Shown: positions 7,708 through 12,267 of the stretch, piece by piece
How positions within the stretch are numbered: the first letter of the stretch is position 1
Layout of the letters: the number at the start of each line of letters is the position of its first letter
From: Deltaproteobacteria bacterium
GTDB lineage: Bacteria > Myxococcota_A > UBA9160 > UBA4427
Reading direction: 5' to 3'
DNA length: 12,267 nt
Assembly: GCA_011051925.1 (NCBI GenBank)
Contig: DRKE01000288.1
Span: forward strand, 1 to 12,267
The notes under the pieces: generated by a model
Told to the model about the DNA's origin: nothing
What the model saw: the letters and a program-made list of their open reading frames with translations, nothing else
Databases searched by the model: none
Program-made: the position numbers and the translations under genes

Positions 7708-8151
7708 CTTTCTCACGGTCGCGGACGCTCGGGTCCGTTCGGGGCTCGGTGACGCGTTCCTGCTCGTGGGTCCTGGCCCGACGGGAAAGCGGGTCGTTCG
7801 AGGCGTTGTCGATTGCTGTGATTCCGCAGGGATCCCGCCGATCGTGTGGGCACGACCGGCGGCGGCGCAGTGTACAGACTCCGGGGCCGGGGATCGAGAT
7901 GATCGGGGCGGGACCAGCTGACCCTGGGGGACACCGGGTGCTTCCTTTTGTGTTGCCCTGCGGAGCCGCGCCCGGAAGGGGTACGAACCGCAGAATGGGG
8001 ATCCGGGACCGAACCTGACCCGAGGGGGATCCGGGGCGCCGGCCCCCGATCGGCTCGAGCGCCGGGTCCAGACGGCCGCACGAGAGCGCAATCGAGGGAC
8101 TTCGTCGGGTTCTGCCAGATCGTCGTATCTCCGCGCGATGCGGTCGCTTTT

Positions 8152-8165
8152 CCCCGGGCCCGGGG
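8152..8165. repeat. 14-bp perfect palindrome CCCCGGGCCCGGGG
   Basis: Centred between 8158 and 8159. CTTT at 8147-8150 and AAAG at 8169-8172 extend it into an imperfect 26-base dyad with a small internal loop. It ends 32 bases before the proposed topA -35 hexamer. It could be a protein-binding site or RNA hairpin, but short GC palindromes are not rare at this base composition. Confidence 0.35.
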
Positions 8166-8197
8166 TGGAAAGTGGGCGAAGCATCGCTGCCCCGGGC

Positions 8198-8226
8198 TTG
8201 CGATGGACCGGGGGAGATGTGCTAAG
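8198..8226 (+). promoter_or_regulatory. Candidate promoter for topA
   Basis: TTGCGA (8198-8203) and GCTAAG (8221-8226) are separated by 17 bases, the ideal sigma-70 spacing, about 150 bases before the topA start. The -35 agrees with TTGACA at four of six positions; the -10 keeps only the TAA core. Consensus match only. Confidence 0.3.
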
Positions 8227-8375
8227 CGGGTAGGCCGCCGGAAGGGCACGGGGATCGTCGCCTCAAGAAAACCAGTCCGGTCTCCGATCCCCGCAACGAT
8301 CCGGCACGAACCGATCGGTCTGCCATGCCCCCCCGGCGTCGCCGTTCGCAACAGGGAAATGGGCCTTCGAGATTC

Positions 8376-11204
8376 ATGGGGAAATCGCTCGTCATCGTGG
8401 AGTCGCCGGCCAAGGCGCGGACCATCAACAAGTATCTCGGTCGAGACTACGTGGTGAAGTCCAGCGTCGGTCATATCCGCGATCTGCCCGTCAGCGGCTC
8501 GGGGCGGAAGGTCGATCCCAAGGCGCGTGCGGAAGCGGCCGCGAAGACCCGGAAGATGCCGCCGGCCAAGCGCGAGAAGCACAAGAAGGAGCAGGCGAAG
8601 CGGGCGCTCTTCGCCCGCATGGGCATCAATCCCGAGAAGGGCTGGGATGCGACCTACGAGATCCTTCCCGGCAAGGAGAAGGTCGTCGGCGAATTGCGGA
8701 AGCTCGCAAGGAACGCTGATGCGGTCTATCTCGCGACCGACCTCGACCGCGAAGGGGAAGCGATCGCCTGGCATCTGCAGGAGGTGATCGGTGGCGACAA
8801 GCAGCGCTTCAAACGCGTCGTGTTCAACGAGATCACCAAGAGTGCGATCCAGAAGGCTTTCGAGGACCCCGGAGAACTCGATCTCTCCCGTGTCAACGCC
8901 CAGCAGGCCCGACGCTTTCTCGATCGCGTCGTCGGCTACATGCTCTCGCCGCTGCTGTGGGCGAAGGTGGCTCGCGGACTCTCGGCGGGGCGCGTGCAGT
9001 CGGTCGCGGTGCGGTTGATCGCCGAGCGCGAGAAGGAGATCCGCGCCTTCGTTCCCGAGGAGTTCTGGGAGGTCTACGCGGACACGCGCACGAAGGCGAA
9101 GGAGCCGCTTCGTCTCGAAGTGGCCAAACAGAACGGCGAGAACTTCCGTCCGACCAGCGAAGCGGAGACGAATGCCGCGCTGCGGCTGCTCGAGCTCGCC
9201 GACTACGAAGTCATCGAGCGGAAGTCGAAGCCGACGAAGACCCGTCCGGGAGCACCCTACATCACGTCGACGCTCCAACAGGCCGCCAGCACCCGTCTCG
9301 GCTTCAGCGTGAAGAAGACGATGATGTTGGCCCAGAGGCTCTACGAGGCCGGTCACATCACCTACATGCGGACGGACTCGACCAACCTCTCCCGGGAGGC
9401 GGTCGAAGCGTGCCGGGCGTTGATTGCGGCGGATTTCGGCGATCGCTACCTGCCGGAGTCACCGGTCTCCTACTCGAGCAAGGAGGGGGCGCAGGAAGCC
9501 CACGAAGCCATCCGTCCCTCCGATGTCGGCGTGAAGCCCGACTCGCTCCATGGGCTCGAGCGGGATCAGCAGCGGCTCTATGACCTGATCTGGCGCCAGT
9601 TCGTCGCCTGCCAGATGACGCCTGCGGAATACCTGTCGACGAGTCTCCGCGTCCGAGCGGGCGAGTTCGAGCTCAAGACCCGGGGTCGGATCCTGGTCTT
9701 CGAGGGCCATACCGCGGTCCAGCCCCCGTCGGGTCGTACCGGAGAGAAGGACGTGCCGCTGCCCGATGTCGAGGTCGGCGATCGGCTCGACCTCGAGAAG
9801 CTCGATCCGAGCCAGCATTTCACGAAGCCACCGCCGCGCTACGGCGAGGCGAGTCTCGTGAAGGAACTCGAGAAGCGGGGCATCGGGCGTCCGTCGACCT
9901 ACGCCTCGATCATCTCGACGATCCAGGATCGGGGCTACGTGCGTCTCGAGAACCGGCGTTTCCACGCGGAGAAGATGGGCGAGATCGTGACGGAGCGGCT
10001 CGTCGAGAATTTCGGCGATCTGATGGACTATGGATTCACGGCGGGGCTGGAGGAATCCCTCGACGATGTCGCGATGGGCAAGAAGGAGTGGAAAACCGTC
10101 CTCGGAGAGTTCTACGAGGGATTTCGTGCCCGGCTCGCTGCCGCGGAAGACCCGGAGAAGGGGATGCGCGCGAACGCCCCGACCGACACGGACATCGAAT
10201 GCCCCAGATGCGGCCGGCCCATGCAGATCCGGACGGCGAGTACGGGCGTTTTCCTGGGATGCTCGGGTTATGCGTTGCCGCCGAAGGAGCGCTGCAAGAG
10301 CACGATCAACCTGATTCCCGGAGACGAGGTCGAGACCGTCGATGAGAGCGACGACGGGGACGAGGGCGAAGCCCGCCTGCTGCTGAAGAAGCATCATTGT
10401 CCGATCTGCGGGACGGCCATGGACAGCTATCTCGTGGACGAGGGTCGGAAACTCCATGTCTGCGGGAACAACCCGGATTGTCCCGGCTACGAAGTCGAGA
10501 CCGGGACCTTCCAGATCAAGGGATACGATGGCCCCGTCCTCGAGTGCGACAAATGCGGCGCCGACATGCAGCTCAAGTCGGGGCGCTTCGGGAAGTATTT
10601 CGGGTGTACCGCCGAGGAATGCAAGAACACGCGCAAGCTCCTCCGCAGCGGCGAACCCGCACCACCGAAGGTCGATCCGATTCCGATGCCGCATCTGCGA
10701 TGCGAGAAATGCGACGATTTCTTCCTGCTGAGGGACGGTGCGGCTGGAATCTTCCTGGCCGCGAGCCAGTTTCCCAAGCACCGGGAGACCCGCGCCCCCA
10801 AGGTGAGCGAGCTGGTCGCCGTGAAGGATCAGCTGGATCCGAAATACCGCTATCTGGCGGATGCGCCCGTGAAGGACCATGAAGGACGGCCCGCGATCGT
10901 GCGCTTCGCGCGCAAGACCCGGGAGCAGTACGTCACGTCCGAAGAGGATGGCAAGACGACGGGCTGGCGGGCGACCTATCGGGATGGCAAGTGGGTCGAG
11001 GAGATCCCGCCTCCGAAGCGAAAGCCGACGCGGGCCCGGGGCGCGGCTCGAAAGAAGGCGGCTGGAAAAAAGAAGGCCGCGAGCCGCAAGAAGTCTCCGG
11101 CCAAGAAGGCGGCGCGCAAGAAGTCTGCCGGAAAGAAGGCGGCCACCAAGAAGGCGGCGCGGAAGAGTCCGGCCTCTGCCCGGAAGGTCGCTGCCGATTC
11201 CTGA
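8376..11204 (+). CDS. topA: DNA topoisomerase I (type IA) with lysine-rich C-terminal tail (942 aa)
   Basis: Relaxes negative supercoils by cutting one strand through a 5'-phosphotyrosine and passing the other. Order: TOPRIM domain (VIVESPAKA at 6-14 with the catalytic Glu, DLDREGE at 122-128), core with RVNAQQARRFLDRVVGYM and RGLSAGRVQSV, active-site Tyr330 in HITYMRTDS, and ELEKRGIGRPSTYASIISTI at 497-516. Three Cys4 zinc ribbons follow (Cys609/612/629/640, 675/678/696/702, 724/727/744/749). A fourth ribbon-like unit keeps only CEKC at 776-779. The similarity to E. coli TopA runs through the whole length, including a basic loop after the TOPRIM start (about 42-75). Residues 881-942 form an added tail of Lys, Ala and Arg with histone-H1-like runs. 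The start at 8376 gives the universal MGKSLVIVESPAKA opening; an ATG at 8325 would add 17 residues without precedent and has no ribosome site. GAG four bases before 8376 is a weak ribosome site. Confidence 0.99.
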   Translation: MGKSLVIVESPAKARTINKYLGRDYVVKSSVGHIRDLPVSGSGRKVDPKARAEAAAKTRKMPPAKREKHKKEQAKRALFARMGINPEKGWDATYEILPGKEKVVGELRKLARNADAVYLATDLDREGEAIAWHLQEVIGGDKQRFKRVVFNEITKSAIQKAFEDPGELDLSRVNAQQARRFLDRVVGYMLSPLLWAKVARGLSAGRVQSVAVRLIAEREKEIRAFVPEEFWEVYADTRTKAKEPLRLEVAKQNGENFRPTSEAETNAALRLLELADYEVIERKSKPTKTRPGAPYITSTLQQAASTRLGFSVKKTMMLAQRLYEAGHITYMRTDSTNLSREAVEACRALIAADFGDRYLPESPVSYSSKEGAQEAHEAIRPSDVGVKPDSLHGLERDQQRLYDLIWRQFVACQMTPAEYLSTSLRVRAGEFELKTRGRILVFEGHTAVQPPSGRTGEKDVPLPDVEVGDRLDLEKLDPSQHFTKPPPRYGEASLVKELEKRGIGRPSTYASIISTIQDRGYVRLENRRFHAEKMGEIVTERLVENFGDLMDYGFTAGLEESLDDVAMGKKEWKTVLGEFYEGFRARLAAAEDPEKGMRANAPTDTDIECPRCGRPMQIRTASTGVFLGCSGYALPPKERCKSTINLIPGDEVETVDESDDGDEGEARLLLKKHHCPICGTAMDSYLVDEGRKLHVCGNNPDCPGYEVETGTFQIKGYDGPVLECDKCGADMQLKSGRFGKYFGCTAEECKNTRKLLRSGEPAPPKVDPIPMPHLRCEKCDDFFLLRDGAAGIFLAASQFPKHRETRAPKVSELVAVKDQLDPKYRYLADAPVKDHEGRPAIVRFARKTREQYVTSEEDGKTTGWRATYRDGKWVEEIPPPKRKPTRARGAARKKAAGKKKAASRKKSPAKKAARKKSAGKKAATKKAARKSPASARKVAADS

Positions 11205-11221
11205 TCGACCGACGGGGTCGA
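11205..11221 (+). terminator. Weak hairpin directly after topA
   Basis: TCGACC and GGTCGA can pair in a 6-bp stem around five bases, starting on the base after the topA TGA. No T-run follows, so read-through into the hydrolase gene 48 bases downstream is quite possible. Confidence 0.2.
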
Positions 11222-11252
11222 ACGGGTCCGGGGAAATCCGTATCCTTCCTGC

Positions 11253-12056
11253 ATGAGCCGGAGACGTTCGGACCGCATCGCGCGGCTGCTCATCACGCTG
11301 TTGCTGGGATCCCCGCTTCTCGGCACCGCAGCCGGATCGGATCGCAGCCCGCAGACGGCCCCGTCCGGGGAAGCCCGAACAGTCGTCCTGCTTCACGGAC
11401 TCGGTCGCAGCGCTCGCAACATGCTGATCCTGGAATGGAGGCTCGAAGCGCGTGGCTACCGTGTCTGCAATCTCGACTACGATTCCCGGGCCGCCTCGAT
11501 CGGTCGGGCGGCGGACCAGGTATGGGCATCGCTTCGCGCGTGTGCGGGCCCGGAGGCCACGATCGATTTCGTGACCCATTCGTTGGGAGGCCTCGTGTTG
11601 CGCGCCCTGCTCGAGCGGCACGAGATTCCCGGGGCGCACCGCGTGGTCATGCTGGCGCCGCCCAATGGCGGCAGCGAGATCGTGGATCGGCTTCGTGCAT
11701 TTCCCCTGGCGGCGTCGGCGTTGGGGCCACTCGGGTCCCGGCTCGGAACCGGTGAGAAGGATCTGCCGCGGACGCTGTCGGCACCGGGCATTCCCTTCGG
11801 TGTGATCGCGGGGAGTCGTTGGATCAATCCCGCAGGCCCCCTGTGGCTTCCCGGGCCGCATGACGGCACGGTGAGCGTGACGAGCACCCGGCTGGAGGGG
11901 ATGTCCGATCACCTCGTGCTTCCCCACACCCATTCCTTCATCATGAATGCGGCAGAAGTGGCTGACCAGATCGATGCATTCCTGCGACGGGGGCGTTTCC
12001 TGCGACGGGAGCGTGGAGCCTGCTCTTCCTGGGTTCGGGATCAGGATGTTGGGTGA
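11253..12056 (+). CDS. Secreted alpha/beta hydrolase, lipase/esterase-like (267 aa)
   Basis: Probable exported serine ester hydrolase; the natural substrate is unknown. An Arg-rich start (MSRRRSDRIAR) and a hydrophobic stretch (LLITLLLGSPLLGTAA) form a Sec-type signal peptide, likely cut near residue 27-29. There is no lipobox Cys. The mature part has the oxyanion motif VVLLHGLGRS (44-53), a nucleophile elbow THSLGG with Ser110 (Thr in place of the usual first Gly, as in several lipases), MLAPPNGGSE, an acid Asp204 in GPHDGTVSV, and a His in PHTHSFIMN, most likely His227 by analogy with HTFIM-type motifs. This is a full triad in the right order. Cys72 and Cys97 could form a disulfide in the periplasm. 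The tail after about 243 is Arg-rich and unassigned. The gene lies 48 bases after topA on the same strand and may share its transcript. No strong ribosome site precedes the ATG, so the start is only fairly sure. Confidence 0.86.
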   Translation: MSRRRSDRIARLLITLLLGSPLLGTAAGSDRSPQTAPSGEARTVVLLHGLGRSARNMLILEWRLEARGYRVCNLDYDSRAASIGRAADQVWASLRACAGPEATIDFVTHSLGGLVLRALLERHEIPGAHRVVMLAPPNGGSEIVDRLRAFPLAASALGPLGSRLGTGEKDLPRTLSAPGIPFGVIAGSRWINPAGPLWLPGPHDGTVSVTSTRLEGMSDHLVLPHTHSFIMNAAEVADQIDAFLRRGRFLRRERGACSSWVRDQDVG

Positions 12057-12081
12057 ACCACCCATGTGTCGCTGGGGGGAG

Positions 12082-12100
12082 CGCACCCTGCGCAGGTGCG
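12082..12100 (+). terminator. Possible terminator hairpin after the hydrolase gene
   Basis: CGCACC and GGTGCG form a 6-bp stem around seven bases, followed by the T-rich stretch TCGTTGTCT. It lies 25 bases past the hydrolase stop. A second small hairpin (TGGGTG/CACCCA, 12050-12064) overlaps the stop codon itself. The T-run is poor, so this is a weak call. Confidence 0.27.
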
Positions 12101-12237
12101 TCGTTGTCTGGCAGGGGCTGCAACGGGGCGGGTCGGAAGGATCCGGGCAGGCCGATCGCGTTCTGGCGGGCCGATTCCCGATCGACTATCCTGCAAGCGC
12201 CCAGAGATGCAGACCTGCCTGATTCCCCCTCCGAATT

Positions 12238-12267
12238 TCACCCGTTCTTCAGTTCGAGATTGAGTTC
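12238..12267 (-). CDS. Possible C-terminal end of a gene entering from the right edge
   Basis: On the minus strand the last bases read ELNLELKNG followed by TGA at 12240-12238, in a protein-like composition. A gene ending here would converge with the hydrolase gene, leaving a 181-base space. Nine codons cannot show a family, and the frame may be chance. Confidence 0.2.
   Translation of the reverse strand, partial: ELNLELKNG

Larger units (their letters stand above)
7708..8375. other. Noncoding gap between the divergent carboxylase pair and topA
   Basis: This gap of 668 bases is long compared with the other spaces here (4 to 284 bases). I find no credible protein gene, tRNA or known RNA. It should hold the two divergent promoters. 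On the minus strand TGTACACT at 7869-7876 could be a -10 for the carboxylase genes, without a clear -35. On the plus side there is a better candidate at 8198-8226. It also contains a direct repeat of GGGGATCCGGG (7997-8007 and 8025-8035) and a GC palindrome at 8152-8165. The frames that stay open through it are unlike any protein I know. Confidence 0.6.

Noticed and set aside
7708..8184. N-terminal extension of the carboxyltransferase from an ATG at 8184
   Set aside because: The 159 added residues are Arg/Pro/Ser-rich and unlike any carboxyltransferase; the ATG at 7707 gives a normal-sized protein.
7713..9356. Minus-strand open frame of 547 codons over the start of topA and the gap
   Set aside because: Antisense to the topA TOPRIM and core domains; no family resemblance.
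10701..10790. Degenerate fourth zinc ribbon in TopA as a novel loss
   Set aside because: E. coli TopA has the same region without a complete Cys4 set, so this is normal for the family.
9459..12086. Very long open frame (875 codons) on the minus strand across topA and the hydrolase
   Set aside because: It is antisense to two clearly recognised genes and its translation looks like the mirror product of GC-rich codons; such frames are expected at this base composition.
12066..12263. Plus-strand open frame of 65 codons at the right edge
   Set aside because: Arg/Gly-rich, no ribosome site, no resemblance to a known protein; probably chance in GC-rich DNA.

Overview
This is a high-GC chromosomal window (about two thirds G+C by eye) that looks like ordinary genome backbone from a bacterium. 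The single-chain PurL and the TopA are both very close in plan to the E. coli proteins, a flagellin is present, and a two-gene acyl-CoA carboxylase of unusual build lies between them. Together with the GC content this fits a high-GC proteobacterium of the former 'Deltaproteobacteria' (Myxococcota or Binatota-like). That placement is an inference from protein resemblance and composition, not from a marker gene. I see no transposase, integrase, phage gene, CRISPR array, tRNA or rRNA.

Layout. The left half is read on the minus strand. From right to left it holds a carboxyltransferase gene (6019-7707), a biotin carboxylase/biotin carrier fusion four bases behind it (3261-6014), a stand-alone compact flagellin (2203-3021), and the first 639 codons of purL (1-1918), which runs off the left edge. 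The right half is read on the plus strand: topA (8376-11204), then a secreted lipase-like alpha/beta hydrolase (11253-12056). The two halves diverge from a 668-base gap (7708-8375). A possible C-terminus of a minus-strand gene touches the right edge (12238-12267).

How the genes work together. The carboxyltransferase and the biotin carboxylase/carrier protein should form one biotin-dependent acyl-CoA carboxylase: the carrier biotin is carboxylated with ATP and bicarbonate, then the carboxyl group is passed to an acyl-CoA. PurL (purine synthesis), TopA (supercoiling) and flagellin (motility) have no obvious link to this enzyme or to each other.

The most interesting item is the carboxylase pair. 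Its biotin carboxylase domain carries an insertion and sequence variants that recall eukaryotic-type acetyl-CoA carboxylase. It also has a long central region of unknown function before the biotinyl domain, and the carboxyltransferase has an alanine where the acyl-chain specificity residue is expected. Other points worth a look are a perfect 11-bp inverted repeat between the carboxylase and the flagellin, and a lysine/alanine-rich histone-H1-like tail on an E. coli-type TopA. No clearly undescribed multi-gene system is visible.
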